From Alphaproteobacteria bacterium (lineage in GTDB: Bacteria; Pseudomonadota; Alphaproteobacteria; Micropepsales; Micropepsaceae), in the NCBI GenBank assembly GCA_947465395.1, contig CANIAL010000010.1, forward strand, positions 19,422-83,421: a stretch of DNA of 64,000 nt. Reading direction: 5' to 3'. The position numbers and the translations under genes were made by a program. How positions within the stretch are numbered: the stretch's first letter is position 1; each line of letters begins with the position of its first letter. This document shows positions 1 through 10,202 of this stretch, in pieces. Below the pieces are notes generated by a model. The model was given only the letters and a program-made list of their open reading frames with translations, was not told the DNA's origin and made no database searches.

Positions 1-270
1 GGTTTCCAGAACCGTCTTGCCACGCTGCTTCAGGGCCACATGCACCTGGGCCAAATTCTCGCCGGCCCGGTTGGCGAAAACCAGCTTGATGGGATAGCCG
101 CCCCAGGCCGGATTGTCCTTGGCGGACCCGACCCCGGTACACACCGCCTCGATCCCGCCCATGGTCATGGGCTGGTCCTGCACGGCAAAAGCAGGCTCCA
201 GGAGGGCCGGCGCGGACAGGGCAACGCCCCCGGCCAGGGACGCCAGGATGGCAATTTTGGAAATACGCAT
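1..270 (-). CDS. Secreted hypothetical protein, C-terminus cut by window edge
   Basis: An open frame runs off the left edge; 90 N-terminal residues are visible. It starts at an ATG preceded by AAGGAGA about 8 bases upstream. Residues 1-30 look like a cleavable signal peptide: a basic MRISK start, then a hydrophobic Ala/Leu stretch ending near AFA. The mature part has a Cys (EAVCTG) and a segment reading IKLVFANRAGENLAQVHV, which resembles a beta-sandwich strand. I do not recognise the family. Its predicted place is the periplasm or cell surface. It is divergent from the SOD-like gene, with 92 bp between the starts. Confidence 0.6.
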   Translation of the reverse strand, partial: MRISKIAILASLAGGVALSAPALLEPAFAVQDQPMTMGGIEAVCTGVGSAKDNPAWGGYPIKLVFANRAGENLAQVHVALKQRGKTVLET

Positions 271-362
271 GGTGAAATCTCCTTGTCGGCCCTTCGCCAT
301 GCCCGCACAATGAACCCGCCGGGCGTGCGCCCGGTTCCCTGCCGGGAAGGGGTAATCGCACC

Positions 363-920
363 ATGGTCCCAAAAAACCTGTTGCTGCTGGCTTTCTTGAC
401 CGCCTTATTTGGGGCCGCGTTGGTGATCGCGCCCGTGGACGCCGCCCAGAAGCTGCACGCTGTGGCCCGGATCAAGGCGCTGGACGGCAAGCCCATGGGC
501 ACCGTCACATTCTCCACCGTCAACCGCGGCGTATTGATCGAGCTGGATTTGACCGGCCTGCCGCCCGGTCCGCATGGCATGCATCTGCATGTCTCGGGCA
601 ACTGCGATCCCAAGACCGGTTTCACCAGCGCCGGTCCCATCCTGGCGCTCAGCGTTGGCCACGCGCATGGTTTCCTGGCGCGCAAGGGGCCGCTGACGGG
701 CGATTTGCCCAACCAGTATGCGGGCGCTGACGGGCATCTTCATGCCAGCACCATCACCAGCGGTTTCAGCCTGGGCGATGGCGTGCGTTCCATCTTCGAC
801 CGGGACGGCGTGTCGCTGATCCTGACCCAGCGGGGCGATGATTACGCCACCCAGCCCTTCGGAAATGCCGGGGCGCGCATTGCGTGCGGCGTGGTGGTGC
901 GGGGCGCCAAAACCCCGTAA
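363..920 (+). CDS. Cu/Zn superoxide dismutase-like protein with degenerate metal site
   Basis: 185 aa with an N-terminal signal peptide (hydrophobic residues 5-25, cleavage near VDAAQ), so periplasmic or membrane-anchored. The Cu/Zn-SOD fold is shown by HGMHLHVSGNC (residues 71-81), GDLPN (113-117), an ADG turn (122-124) and GNAGARIACG (167-176); the disulfide cysteines C81 and C175 and the active-site Arg172 are kept. By hand alignment, copper ligands H74 and H76 and zinc ligands H102 and D114 remain. The bridging His falls on I93, another zinc His on L111 and the last copper His on T155. Normal dismutase activity is therefore doubtful. It ends 9 bases before glnD. Confidence 0.8.
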   Translation: MVPKNLLLLAFLTALFGAALVIAPVDAAQKLHAVARIKALDGKPMGTVTFSTVNRGVLIELDLTGLPPGPHGMHLHVSGNCDPKTGFTSAGPILALSVGHAHGFLARKGPLTGDLPNQYAGADGHLHASTITSGFSLGDGVRSIFDRDGVSLILTQRGDDYATQPFGNAGARIACGVVVRGAKTP

Positions 921-929
921 CTTTGGCCT

Positions 930-3695
930 ATGGGCCTGGAACCCAATATCCATTTGCCTGCCGGACTGGACGCCGTGGCGCTGCGCCATGCGCTGACGGC
1001 GCTGGCGCAGGACAGCGGCGATCCCGGCCAGCTGCGCCGCGAAGGCCTGGTGCTGGTGAAGGCCGCCTTCCAGAGCGCGCGCGGCCGCGTGCGGGCGGCG
1101 GTGGAAGAACGCGCCTTGCCCGGCATCGAAGCGGCGCGGGCGCTGTCGGCGATCCAGGATGCCGTGATCCAGGTGGTTTATGATTTCGCGGTCAAGCATG
1201 TCTATTACGCGCAGAACCCCACCAATGCCGAACGCCTGGCAATCGTGGCCACGGGCGGTTATGGCCGCGGCGAACTGGCGCCGGGCTCCGACGTGGACTT
1301 GCTGTTCGTGCGGCCCTTCAAGCAGACGGCCTGGGGCGAAAGCGTCATCGAATTCATTCTCTACATGTTGTGGGATTTGGGGCTGAAGGTCGGCCATGCC
1401 ACGCGGTCTCTGGCCGAATGCGTGCGCCTGGCCAAGCAGGACATCACCGTGCGCACCGCTTTGCTGGAAGCGCGCTATCTGTGGGGCGACCAGGCGCTGT
1501 TTGACGATCTGCGCAAGATATTCTGGAGCGACATCGCCACCGGCAGCGGCCAGGATTTCGTGGAAGCCAAGCTGGCCGAACGCCATGCCCGCCATCTGCG
1601 CCAGGGCGAAAGCCGTTACCTGGTCGAACCCAACATCAAGGAAGGCAAGGGGGGCTTGCGCGATCTGCAGACGCTCTACTGGATCGGAAAATATCTGTAC
1701 CGCGTCACCGATGCCTCCGACCTGATCGAGAAGAATGTCTTCACGGCCGAGGAATACCGCATCTTCCAGAAGGCAGAAGCCTTCCTGTGGCATGTGCGCG
1801 TGCATCTGCATTATCTGATGGAGCGTCCCGAAGAACGCCTGTCTTTCGATGTGCAAGCGGGCTTGGCGGCGCGCCTGGGCTATCACGATGCCGAAAAACC
1901 GCGCCGCGCCGTGGAAGCCTTCATGCGCGCCTATTTCCTGGTGGCGAAGGACGTGGGCGACCTCACCCGCATTTTCTGCGCCGCGCTGGAAGAGCAGAAC
2001 AAGAAGGCTCGCCCGTCCCTGCGCAGCATGCTGCCGGGCTTTCTGAAACCGCGTGCGGCGGGCGATGTCTTTTACGTGGAGCATGGCCGCCTGACGGCGG
2101 AGCCGGATGTCTTCCGCCAGGACCCCGTCAACCTGCTGCGCATCTTCCAGGTGGCGGACGCCAAGTCGGTGGACATCCATCCCGATGTGCTGCGCACCAT
2201 CACCCGCTCGCTCGATCTCATCACGCCGGAATTGCGGCTGGACGCGCAAGCCAACCACGCCTTCCTGGAAATCCTCACCTCCCGCCATGACCCGGAACGC
2301 ACCCTGCGCTGGATGAACGAGGCCGGCGTGCTGGGCCGTTTCATGCCCGAATTCGGCCATGCTGTGGGGCTGATGCAGTTCAACATGTACCATCACTACA
2401 CGGTGGACGAGCACCTGATCCGGGCCGTGGGCAATATCGCCTCCATCGAGAGGGGCGAGCACAAGGACGACAATCCCCTCTCCACCGAAGTGATCAAGCG
2501 CATCCCCTCCCGTGCCACGCTCTATGTCGCCATCCTGCTGCATGACATCGCCAAGGGCCTTCCCGGCAATCACAGCATCGTCGGCGCGGAAATATCCCTG
2601 ACGCTGTGCCCGCGCCTGGGCCTGAGCGCGGCGGAAACCCAGGCCGTGTCCTGGCTGGTCAAGCACCATCTTTTGATGAGCGACACCGCCCAGCGCCGCG
2701 ACATTTCCGATCCCAAGACGGTGCGCGATTTCGTGGACCAGGTGCAGTCGCCCGAGATGCTGCGCCTGCTCCTGGTGCTGACCGTGGCCGATATCCGCGC
2801 CGTGGGACCGGGCGTGTGGAATGGCTGGAAGGGCCAGTTGCTGCGCGAACTCTATTACGCCGCCGAACAGATGATGTCGGGCGGCGACCAGGCGCCTGCG
2901 CGCGGCCAGCGCGTGGCGGCATCGAAGACGGCATTGGCGGCGCGGCTGTCCGATGTGCCGGAGGAACAACGCAATTCCCTGCTGGCGCGGCATTACGACA
3001 ATTACTGGCTGGCCTTTGACGAGGAGGAGCTTGAGCGCCATGCCCGCCTGATGCTGAAGGCGGACGCGGCGGGTGAGTTGCTGGCGGTGGCCGCCGAGGT
3101 GATCCCCTTCCGCGGCGTGACCGAGATCGCGCTGTACACGCCCGATCATGCGGGCTTGTTCTCGCAATTCGCGGGCGCCATCGCCATGTCGGGCGGCAGC
3201 ATCGTGGACGCCAAGGTCACCACCACCACGGACGGCTTCGCACTTGACATCTTCTCCATCCAGGATGCGGAGGGCGACGCCTTTGACGATCCCGACCGGC
3301 TGGCGCGTCTGCGCGCCACCATCGAAAAAACCGTGCGGGGCGAAATCTGGCCGCGCCGCGCCCTGACCGAAAAACGCCCGCTGCACAGCCGCACCCAGGC
3401 CTTCACCATCCGGCCCAAGGTGCATTTTGACAATGAAGCGTCCCAGATCGCCACGGTGATCGAGGTGGAAGGGTTGGACCGGCCCGGACTTCTTTATGAC
3501 ATGACCCAGGCCCTGTTCGAATCCGGGCTTTCCATTTCCAATTCCATGATCGCCACCTATGGCGAGCGGGCGGTAGACGTTTTCTATGTGCGCGACGGCT
3601 TCGGCCACAAGATCGCCCATCCCGACCGCATCGCGGCGGTGGAAGCGCGGCTGAAGGCGGCGCTGGCCGGTCCCGTGGATGCACCCGCCGCTTGA
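930..3695 (+). CDS. glnD: [Protein-PII] uridylyltransferase / uridylyl-removing enzyme
   Basis: 921 aa, the usual length for GlnD. It adds UMP to, and removes it from, PII signalling proteins in response to glutamine and so controls nitrogen assimilation in the cytoplasm. Domains in order: nucleotidyltransferase with [18 protein letters not shown] near residues 108-125; a GlnD-type linker ([16 protein letters not shown]); an HD domain with LLHDIAKG near residue 536; two C-terminal ACT domains (about 728-800 and 840-915) that sense glutamine. The ATG is close behind the SOD-like stop and has only a weak Shine-Dalgarno. No glnB is in the window. Confidence 0.97.
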   Translation: MGLEPNIHLPAGLDAVALRHALTALAQDSGDPGQLRREGLVLVKAAFQSARGRVRAAVEERALPGIEAARALSAIQDAVIQVVYDFAVKHVYYAQNPTNAERLAIVATGGYGRGELAPGSDVDLLFVRPFKQTAWGESVIEFILYMLWDLGLKVGHATRSLAECVRLAKQDITVRTALLEARYLWGDQALFDDLRKIFWSDIATGSGQDFVEAKLAERHARHLRQGESRYLVEPNIKEGKGGLRDLQTLYWIGKYLYRVTDASDLIEKNVFTAEEYRIFQKAEAFLWHVRVHLHYLMERPEERLSFDVQAGLAARLGYHDAEKPRRAVEAFMRAYFLVAKDVGDLTRIFCAALEEQNKKARPSLRSMLPGFLKPRAAGDVFYVEHGRLTAEPDVFRQDPVNLLRIFQVADAKSVDIHPDVLRTITRSLDLITPELRLDAQANHAFLEILTSRHDPERTLRWMNEAGVLGRFMPEFGHAVGLMQFNMYHHYTVDEHLIRAVGNIASIERGEHKDDNPLSTEVIKRIPSRATLYVAILLHDIAKGLPGNHSIVGAEISLTLCPRLGLSAAETQAVSWLVKHHLLMSDTAQRRDISDPKTVRDFVDQVQSPEMLRLLLVLTVADIRAVGPGVWNGWKGQLLRELYYAAEQMMSGGDQAPARGQRVAASKTALAARLSDVPEEQRNSLLARHYDNYWLAFDEEELERHARLMLKADAAGELLAVAAEVIPFRGVTEIALYTPDHAGLFSQFAGAIAMSGGSIVDAKVTTTTDGFALDIFSIQDAEGDAFDDPDRLARLRATIEKTVRGEIWPRRALTEKRPLHSRTQAFTIRPKVHFDNEASQIATVIEVEGLDRPGLLYDMTQALFESGLSISNSMIATYGERAVDVFYVRDGFGHKIAHPDRIAAVEARLKAALAGPVDAPAA

Positions 3696-3726
3696 TGCGG
3701 GCTGGCCTCCGGGGCATAACCCCGCC

Positions 3727-4743
3727 ATGACGCACAAGCCTCTGGTCCTTTCGGGCATGCAGCCCACCAACACGCTGCATCTGGGCAATTACCTGGGCGC
3801 GCTCAAGAACTGGGTGCGAATGCAGGAAGAGATGCCCTGTTTCTTCTGCGTGGTGGACATGCATGCCATCACCGCCGATGCCGGTTACGGCAAGCCGGCC
3901 GAGCTGGCGCAATCCACCCGCGAAGTCGCCGCCGCCTATATCGCGGCCGGCGTGGACCCCAAGCGCACGCCCATCTTCAACCAGGGCCAGGTGCCGGAAC
4001 ATGCCGAGCTGTCCTGGATCTTCAACTGCGTGGCGCGGCTGGGCTGGCTGGACCGCATGACCCAGTTCAAGGAAAAATCCGGCAAGCACAAGGAACGCTC
4101 GTCGGTGGGCCTCTACACCTATCCGGTGCTGATGGCCGCCGACATTCTTATCTATAAAGCCACCCATGTGCCGGTGGGCGAAGACCAGAAGCAGCATCTG
4201 GAGCTGTCGCGCGACATCGCCCAGAAATTCAACAACGACTTTAATGCGCCGGATTTCTTTCCCCTGCCCGAACCGGTGATCACCGGCACCGCTACCCGCG
4301 TGATGTCGCTGCGTGACGGCGCCAAGAAAATGTCCAAGTCGGACGAAAGCGACAATAGCCGCATCAACCTGACCGATGACGCCGCCGCCATCGCCGACAA
4401 GATCCGCCGCGCCAAGACCGATCCCCATCCCCTGCCCGCCGGCAAGGATGAATTGGCGGGGCGGCCGGAAGCGGAAAACCTGATCAACATCTATGCCGCC
4501 TTGTCCGACAAGAGCCAGGACGCGGTGATTGGCGAATTCGCGGGCCAGCAATTCTCCGGCTTCAAGTCGGCGCTGGCCGACCTGACCGTGGCGAAAATCG
4601 AACCCATCACGCGCGAAATGCGCCGCCTGCTGGCCGATCCGGCGGAAATTGACCGCATCCTGAAGGACGGCGCCCGGCGCGCGCGCGAAGTGGCCACGCC
4701 CGTGATGGAAGAGGTCAAAAAGAAGGTCGGCTTTATCGCCTGA
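3727..4743 (+). CDS. trpS: Tryptophanyl-tRNA synthetase
   Basis: 338 aa class I aminoacyl-tRNA synthetase that charges tRNA-Trp. The HIGH-like motif is [10 protein letters not shown] near the N-terminus and the KMSKS loop (KKMSKSDES) is at about residues 200-206, both intact. The frame is open upstream into glnD, but the start is placed at ATG 3727 because [15 protein letters not shown] matches the conserved N-terminus of the family (strand followed by xxGxxPT). It lies 31 bases after glnD. Confidence 0.96.
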   Translation: MTHKPLVLSGMQPTNTLHLGNYLGALKNWVRMQEEMPCFFCVVDMHAITADAGYGKPAELAQSTREVAAAYIAAGVDPKRTPIFNQGQVPEHAELSWIFNCVARLGWLDRMTQFKEKSGKHKERSSVGLYTYPVLMAADILIYKATHVPVGEDQKQHLELSRDIAQKFNNDFNAPDFFPLPEPVITGTATRVMSLRDGAKKMSKSDESDNSRINLTDDAAAIADKIRRAKTDPHPLPAGKDELAGRPEAENLINIYAALSDKSQDAVIGEFAGQQFSGFKSALADLTVAKIEPITREMRRLLADPAEIDRILKDGARRAREVATPVMEEVKKKVGFIA

Positions 4744-4762
4744 TAGGCGCTATGGTCGGGCC

Positions 4763-6136
4763 ATGGCGCTTGATCCGCTGCTGCTTTCCCGCCTGCAATT
4801 TGCCTGGGTGATTGCCTGGCACATATTGCTGCCCGCGCTGACCATCGGCTTGGCCTCCTATATCGCGCTGCTGGAAGGCGTGTATTTCGCCACCGGAAAG
4901 GAAATCTGGTTCCGCATCTCGCGCTTCTGGACCCGCATCTTCGCCATCGCCTTCGGCATGGGCGTGGTGTCGGGCGTGGTGATGCCGTTCCAGTTCGGCA
5001 CCAACTGGAGCCGCTTTTCCGACGCCACCGCCAACATCATCTCTCCCATGCTGGCCTATGAGGGGCTGACCGCCTTCACGCTGGAGGCAGGGTTCCTGGG
5101 CGTGCTGCTGTTCGGGCGCAACCTTGTGCCGCGCTGGGCGCATTTCTTCTCGGCGGTGATGGTGGCGGTGGGCACGCTGATTTCCACCTTCTGGATATTG
5201 GTCACCAATAGCTGGATGCAGACGCCGGGCGGCTTCCGGCTGGAAGACGGGCGCTTCTATCCCACAAGCTGGATGGAGATCATCTTCACCGCATCCTTCC
5301 CGTATCGCTTCATGCACAGTGTCGCGGCCTTTTACGTCACCACCGGTTTTGTGGTGATGGGTGTGGCGGCGTATTTGTTGCTGCGCCACAAATCCGTGGC
5401 CGAGGCCAAGCTAATGCTGTCGGTCACTCTGTGGCTGATGACAGCACTGGTGCCGCTGCAAATCCTGCTGGGCGATCTGCACGGCCTCAACACCTTGCAG
5501 CACCAGCCCGCCAAGCTGGCGGCGATCGAGGCGCACTGGAACCGTGAGACGCGCGCGCCACTGGCGCTTTTCGCCATTCCCGATCAAAAAGCGGAGACAA
5601 ACCATTTCGCCATCGAAGTGCCGCTGACGGGAAGCCTGATTCTCACCCACGATGTGAATGGCGAAGTGCCGGGGCTGAAGGATTTTCCCCGCGCCGACCG
5701 CGCGCCCGTGGCAATTCCCTTCTTTGCCTTCCGCATCATGGTGGGCGTGGGGCTTTTGATGCTGGTGCTGGTGGGCGCTGGTACCTGGCTGCGCTTTCGC
5801 AGGCGGCTTTATGACCGCCCCTGGTTCCTGCGCGCACTGATGCTGGCGTCGCCTTTGGGCTTCGTCGCCGTGATCGCGGGCTGGACCACCACCGAAGTCG
5901 GCCGCCAGCCCTGGTCCGTCTATGGCGTCATGCGCACCGCCGCCTCGGTGACGCCGTCGCTGACGGGCATGGACGTCTTGATTTCGCTGGCCGGTTACAT
6001 CGCCGCCTATTGCATCATGTTTCCCGCCGGGCTGTGGCTTGTCATTCGCATCGTGCGGGCTGGTGTCGGTACGGGCGCAGCGCCCTTTGGCGCGGGCCGC
6101 CCGGCACAGCCTGTCAGACCGCGAGAAGGCGCATGA
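4763..6136 (+). CDS. cydA: Cytochrome bd-type ubiquinol oxidase subunit I (short, CioA-like)
   Basis: 457 aa integral membrane protein with about nine hydrophobic segments. Subunit I carries the quinol site and all hemes. Visible are the family start (LLLSRLQFAWVIAWH, with H20 in a heme-ligand position), H185 in RFMHSVAAF (heme b558 ligand position) and GRQPW near the C-terminus. The protein is shorter than E. coli CydA (about 520 aa) and lacks the extended Q-loop, as in the cyanide-insensitive CIO branch. Its stop overlaps the start of subunit II (ATGA). No cydX-like small ORF was seen. Confidence 0.93.
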   Translation: MALDPLLLSRLQFAWVIAWHILLPALTIGLASYIALLEGVYFATGKEIWFRISRFWTRIFAIAFGMGVVSGVVMPFQFGTNWSRFSDATANIISPMLAYEGLTAFTLEAGFLGVLLFGRNLVPRWAHFFSAVMVAVGTLISTFWILVTNSWMQTPGGFRLEDGRFYPTSWMEIIFTASFPYRFMHSVAAFYVTTGFVVMGVAAYLLLRHKSVAEAKLMLSVTLWLMTALVPLQILLGDLHGLNTLQHQPAKLAAIEAHWNRETRAPLALFAIPDQKAETNHFAIEVPLTGSLILTHDVNGEVPGLKDFPRADRAPVAIPFFAFRIMVGVGLLMLVLVGAGTWLRFRRRLYDRPWFLRALMLASPLGFVAVIAGWTTTEVGRQPWSVYGVMRTAASVTPSLTGMDVLISLAGYIAAYCIMFPAGLWLVIRIVRAGVGTGAAPFGAGRPAQPVRPREGA

Positions 6137-7140
6137 TTTTCGATTTCGTTCCCATCTGGACCCTGATCCTGGGACTGGCCGTGTTCTTCTATGTGCTGCT
6201 GGACGGTTTCGATCTGGGCGTGGGCATTCTCTACAATTTCGCGTCCAGCACGCACGCCCGCAATCTTTTCATGAACTCCATCGCGCCGGTATGGGATGGC
6301 AACGAAACCTGGCTGGTGCTGGGCGGGCTGGGCTTGCTGGCGGCGTTTCCGCTGGCCTTCGCCATCATCATTCCCGCCGTTTATTTTCCCATTCTGGTCA
6401 TGCTGCTGGCGCTGGTCTTTCGCGGCCTGGCGTTCGAGTTCCGCCAGCGCGACCGGGAGCATCGCGGCTTCTGGGACCATGGTTTCGGCATCGGCTCCAC
6501 CATCGCCACTTTTGCGCAAGGCGTGGTGCTGGGCGCTTTCATCCAGGGCTTCCAGGTTGACGGACGGCATTTCACCGGCGGCTCGCTGGATTGCATCACG
6601 CCCTTTTCGCTGTTCACCGGGTTGGCGCTTGTGTTTGGCTACAGCCTGTTGGGCGCCTGCTGGCTGATCCTGAAAATGGAAGACCGCTTGCAGACCCAGG
6701 CCCGCCGCCATGCCCGGTTGGCGTTTCTGGGTACGCTACTGGCGGTGGGGCTGGTCAGCCTGTGGACGCCCTTGATGGATTCCGACATCGCGCAGCGCTG
6801 GTTTTCCTGGCCCAATATCGCCTTCCTCAGCTCCGTTCCGCTGCTGACCGCTGTGCTGGCGCTGCTGGAATGGCGCGCCATCACCGATGAAAAAACCCAG
6901 CTCAAGCCCTTTGTCTATGCAGTCCTGCTGTTCAGTCTTTCGTATCTCGGCATCGCCATCAGCCTCTGGCCCATGATCGTGCCGCATCATTATTCGCTGT
7001 GGCAGGCCGCATCATCCCCCGACACCCAGATATTCCTGGGGGTGGGCACCCTGTTTCTGCTGCCCGTGATCCTGATATATACCGGCTGGTCCTACTGGGT
7101 TTTCCGCGGCAAGGCGCGCGGCGATATCGGATATCACTGA
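6133..7140 (+). CDS. cydB: Cytochrome bd-type ubiquinol oxidase subunit II
   Basis: 335 aa with about eight to nine transmembrane helices; it pairs with subunit I in the inner membrane. Typical subunit II text is present: a hydrophobic N-terminus, YVLLDGFDLGVGIL, then WDGNETWLVLGG near residue 55 and LVFRGLAFEFR. The ATG at 6133 overlaps the cydA stop, which decides against a start inside cydA. The two genes form one translationally coupled unit giving a high-affinity terminal oxidase beside the bc1 branch encoded at 31.7-34.4 kb. Confidence 0.94.
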   Translation: MIFDFVPIWTLILGLAVFFYVLLDGFDLGVGILYNFASSTHARNLFMNSIAPVWDGNETWLVLGGLGLLAAFPLAFAIIIPAVYFPILVMLLALVFRGLAFEFRQRDREHRGFWDHGFGIGSTIATFAQGVVLGAFIQGFQVDGRHFTGGSLDCITPFSLFTGLALVFGYSLLGACWLILKMEDRLQTQARRHARLAFLGTLLAVGLVSLWTPLMDSDIAQRWFSWPNIAFLSSVPLLTAVLALLEWRAITDEKTQLKPFVYAVLLFSLSYLGIAISLWPMIVPHHYSLWQAASSPDTQIFLGVGTLFLLPVILIYTGWSYWVFRGKARGDIGYH

Positions 7141-7893
7141 ATGAACAAGACCGTTCTTGTCACCGGCGCCGCCAGGCGGCTGGGCCGCGCCATCGCCCTG
7201 GACCTTGCGGGCGCGGGCTGGAACGTGGCCATCCATTATCACGGCTCGGACGAAGACGCCGCCGCCACGGCCAACGACGTGCGCGCCAAGAACGTCAAGG
7301 CCGGCATCTTCGCCTGCAATTTCATGCATGAAGAAGAAAGTGCGGGCTTGATCCAACGCGTCACCGCGCAGATGGGGCCGCTGACGGCCCTGATCAACTC
7401 CGCCTCGCTGTTCGAGAATGACGACTGGAAAAGCGCCAGCCGCCAGTCCTGGGACGCGCATATGGAAACAAATTTGCGCGCGCCGTTCATCCTGTCCCAG
7501 GCTTTCGCCAGACAGCTTCCCAAAGGCAACAAAGGCGCCGTCGTCAATATCTTGGACCAGCGCGTCCTGAAACCCACGCCGCAATTTATCTCCTATAGCC
7601 TGTCCAAGGCGGGGCTGGCCTGGCTCACCACCACCCTGGCGCAGGCGCTGGGTCCCGACATCCGCGTCAACGCCATCGGCCCCGGCCCCACCCTGAAGAA
7701 TGCCCGCCAGTCGGAAGAAGACTTCGCCCGCCAGCGTGACGCCACCATCCTGGGCCATGGCGCCGACCCCGCCGACATCACCGCCGCCATCCGTTATCTC
7801 CTGGAAGCCGAAGCCGTCACCGGCCAGATGCTGGCGGTGGATGGCGGCCAGCATCTGATCTGGCAAACCCCTGACGTGACGGGCCGCGAATGA
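7141..7893 (+). CDS. Short-chain dehydrogenase, FolM/pteridine-reductase-like
   Basis: 250 aa SDR. The cofactor loop reads TGAARRLGRAIA (residues 8-19), the RLG form seen in pteridine reductases and FolM rather than the usual GIG. The catalytic Tyr-x3-Lys is in SYSLSKAG (about residues 152-156), followed by RVNAIGPGPTL and a C-terminal VDGGQHL. It begins immediately after the cydB stop and sits 10 bases before folB, which supports a role in pterin metabolism, such as dihydromonapterin or dihydrofolate reduction. Substrate is inferred; a generic SDR is the alternative. Confidence 0.82.
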   Translation: MNKTVLVTGAARRLGRAIALDLAGAGWNVAIHYHGSDEDAAATANDVRAKNVKAGIFACNFMHEEESAGLIQRVTAQMGPLTALINSASLFENDDWKSASRQSWDAHMETNLRAPFILSQAFARQLPKGNKGAVVNILDQRVLKPTPQFISYSLSKAGLAWLTTTLAQALGPDIRVNAIGPGPTLKNARQSEEDFARQRDATILGHGADPADITAAIRYLLEAEAVTGQMLAVDGGQHLIWQTPDVTGRE

Positions 7894-7903
7894 GCTTTAT
7901 CCC

Positions 7904-8296
7904 ATGACAAAGGCACAACCGCTCATCATCGCCGATGCCGCGCGCGGCATTCGCCATGTCTTTATCCGCAATCTGGAACTGCCCGCCCAGATCGGGGTCT
8001 TTCACCATGAGGAAGGCAAGCGCCAGGCCATCCGCATCAATGTGGACCTGGCCGTGGAAGACCTGATTGACCTGGGGGATGCCCTGGAAAAGGTGGTGGA
8101 TTACGGCCTGATCGAAAGCAAGATTCGCGGCCTGATTGACGAAGGCCATGTCCGGCTGGTGGAAACCCTGGCCGAACGCATCGCCCAGGCCTGTTTTGAG
8201 GACCCTCGCGTCAAAACCGCCCGGGTGCGGGTGGAAAAGCTGGAGGCGCTGGCCAATGCCGAAAGCGCCGGGGTCGAAATCGAGCGCACGCGCTAA
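7904..8296 (+). CDS. folB: Dihydroneopterin aldolase
   Basis: 130 aa enzyme of folate biosynthesis that converts 7,8-dihydroneopterin to 6-hydroxymethyl-dihydropterin plus glycolaldehyde. The family core is visible: RNLELPAQIGVFHHEEGK (the IGV-x3-E motif with the conserved Glu at about 36), VVDYGLIESKI, the HVRLVETLAERIA helix, and VRVEKLEAL near residue 110, where Lys matches the conserved catalytic Lys. The usual KPxAL proline is Leu here. An extension of about 15 residues precedes the first core strand. Confidence 0.92.
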   Translation: MTKAQPLIIADAARGIRHVFIRNLELPAQIGVFHHEEGKRQAIRINVDLAVEDLIDLGDALEKVVDYGLIESKIRGLIDEGHVRLVETLAERIAQACFEDPRVKTARVRVEKLEALANAESAGVEIERTR

Positions 8297-8308
8297 TATA
8301 TTACCCGC

Positions 8309-10177
8309 ATGGATTCCCCGCCCCTGAAGGGCGCCGCCCGCATCGGCGCCTATCTCAAGACCCTCCCTGACGGGCCGGGGGTCTACCGCATGCTGAACGC
8401 GGCGGGCGATGTCCTGTATGTGGGCAAGGCCAAGAGCCTGAAGAAGCGCGTGGCGGCCTATGCCAAGCCCAACGCCGCCCAGGCCGGGCGCATCCAGCGC
8501 ATGATTTCCGAAACCACGGAGATGCTGTTCGTCACCACCGGATCGGAGACCGAGGCGCTGCTGCTGGAAAGCAACCTGATCAAGCAGCTGAAACCCCGCT
8601 ACAATGTTTCGTACCGCGACGACAAGAGTTTCCCCAACATCCTGCTGCGCCAGGATCACCCCTTCCCGCAATTGCTGAAGCATCGCGGCGCCAAGACCGC
8701 CAAGGGGATTTATTTCGGCCCCTTTGCCAGCGCGGGCGCGGTGACCCGCACCTTGAACACCTTGCAGCGCGCATTCCTGCTGCGCTCCTGTTCGGATTCG
8801 GTGTTCGCGGCGCGCACCCGGCCCTGTCTTCTATTCCAGATCAAGCGTTGCAGCGCCCCTTGCGTGGGGCGGCTGGATGAAGCGGCCTATGGCGAACTGG
8901 TGCGCGAAGCCTCGGACTTCCTGCATGGCAAGAGCCGGGCGGTGCAGGATCTGCTGGTGACGGAAATGACGGCGGCGTCCGATGCCACCGATTTCGAGAA
9001 AGCCGCGCGCCTGCGCGACCGCTTGCGCGCCATGTCGCAGATTCAGGCCAGCCAGGGCGTCAATCCGTCCACCTTCGACGAAGCCGATCTGTTCGCCATC
9101 GCCGAACAGGGCGGGCAAACATGCGTACAGGTGTTCTTTTTCCGCGCCGGGCAGAATTGGGGCAACCGGCCTTACTTCCCCCGTCATGACCGCGACATGG
9201 GGCTGGCGGAGATTCTGGAGTCTTTCATTGGCCAGTTCTATGACCAGCGCAGCGCGCCGCGCCTAGTCCTGGCCTCCGAGGAAATCGCCGGAAAGGATTT
9301 GCTGGGCGAAGCCTTGTCGCTGAACGCCGGCTTCAAGGTCGAAATCTCCACGCCCCAGCGCGGCGAAAAGCGCGAGATCATGGAGCGCGCCCTCACCAAC
9401 GCCCGCGAGACACTGGGCCGCCGCATGGCCGAGAACAGCGCCCAGGCGCAATTGCTGGACGGCGTGGCGGAAACCTTCGGCCTGGACGCGCGTCCCCGCC
9501 GCATCGAGGTCTATGACAATTCCCATATCCAGGGCGCGCATGCCATTGGCGCCTTCATCGTGGCGGGGCCGGAAGGTTTCGAGAAAGCCCAGTACCGCAA
9601 GTTCAACATCAAGTCGGCCGAGCTGGCCCCCGGCGATGATTACGGCATGATGCGCGAGGTGCTGACCCGCCGCTTTGCCCGGCTGGTGAAAGAGGAATCC
9701 GAACAGGCGCCCGACGCCAAATGGCCGCGCCCCGATTTGGTGCTGATTGACGGCGGGCCGGGCCAGTTGGCCATCGCCTGCCAGGTCTTTGCGGATCTGG
9801 GCGTGGAGGACGTGGCGCTGGCCGCCATCTCCAAGGGCTTTGACCGCGATGCGGGCCGCGAGCATTTCCACATTCCCGGGCGCGAGGCCTTCCGCCTGGA
9901 CCCCAAAAGCCCCGTTCTTTATTACCTGCAACGGTTGCGGGATGAGGCGCATCGTTTTGCCATCGGAAGCCACCGCAAGAAGCGCAGCGCCGCCATCGGC
10001 GCCAACCCGCTGGACGAGGTGGCGGGCGTGGGTGCGAACCGCAAGCGCGCATTATTGCAGCATTTCGGCTCGGCCCGCGCCGTGGCGGCGGCCAGCCTGG
10101 CCGACCTGGAATCGGTCTCCGGTGTCAGCGGCACATTGGCCCGGAAAATCTATGACTTCTTCCATTCCAATGCGTGA
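8309..10177 (+). CDS. uvrC: Excinuclease ABC subunit C
   Basis: 622 aa subunit that makes both incisions in nucleotide excision repair. In order: GIY-YIG nuclease (GPGVYRML, then [14 protein letters not shown] at about residues 25-51); a cysteine-containing region ([16 protein letters not shown]); a UVR motif helix; an RNase H-like second nuclease ([12 protein letters not shown], later [11 protein letters not shown]); and C-terminal helix-hairpin-helix motifs ([18 protein letters not shown]). Full length. It is followed by pgsA, a common alphaproteobacterial order. Confidence 0.97.
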   Translation: MDSPPLKGAARIGAYLKTLPDGPGVYRMLNAAGDVLYVGKAKSLKKRVAAYAKPNAAQAGRIQRMISETTEMLFVTTGSETEALLLESNLIKQLKPRYNVSYRDDKSFPNILLRQDHPFPQLLKHRGAKTAKGIYFGPFASAGAVTRTLNTLQRAFLLRSCSDSVFAARTRPCLLFQIKRCSAPCVGRLDEAAYGELVREASDFLHGKSRAVQDLLVTEMTAASDATDFEKAARLRDRLRAMSQIQASQGVNPSTFDEADLFAIAEQGGQTCVQVFFFRAGQNWGNRPYFPRHDRDMGLAEILESFIGQFYDQRSAPRLVLASEEIAGKDLLGEALSLNAGFKVEISTPQRGEKREIMERALTNARETLGRRMAENSAQAQLLDGVAETFGLDARPRRIEVYDNSHIQGAHAIGAFIVAGPEGFEKAQYRKFNIKSAELAPGDDYGMMREVLTRRFARLVKEESEQAPDAKWPRPDLVLIDGGPGQLAIACQVFADLGVEDVALAAISKGFDRDAGREHFHIPGREAFRLDPKSPVLYYLQRLRDEAHRFAIGSHRKKRSAAIGANPLDEVAGVGANRKRALLQHFGSARAVAAASLADLESVSGVSGTLARKIYDFFHSNA

Positions 10178-10202
10178 CGGCGCGCCCTAGAGTGGCGGCG
10201 CC

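Noticed and set aside
405..3788. A 1127-codon open frame on the minus strand opposite the SOD-like gene, glnD and trpS
   Set aside because: It lies antisense to genes with clear families, has a His/Arg/Gln/Ala-rich composition typical of reversed high-GC coding sequence, and shows no domain.
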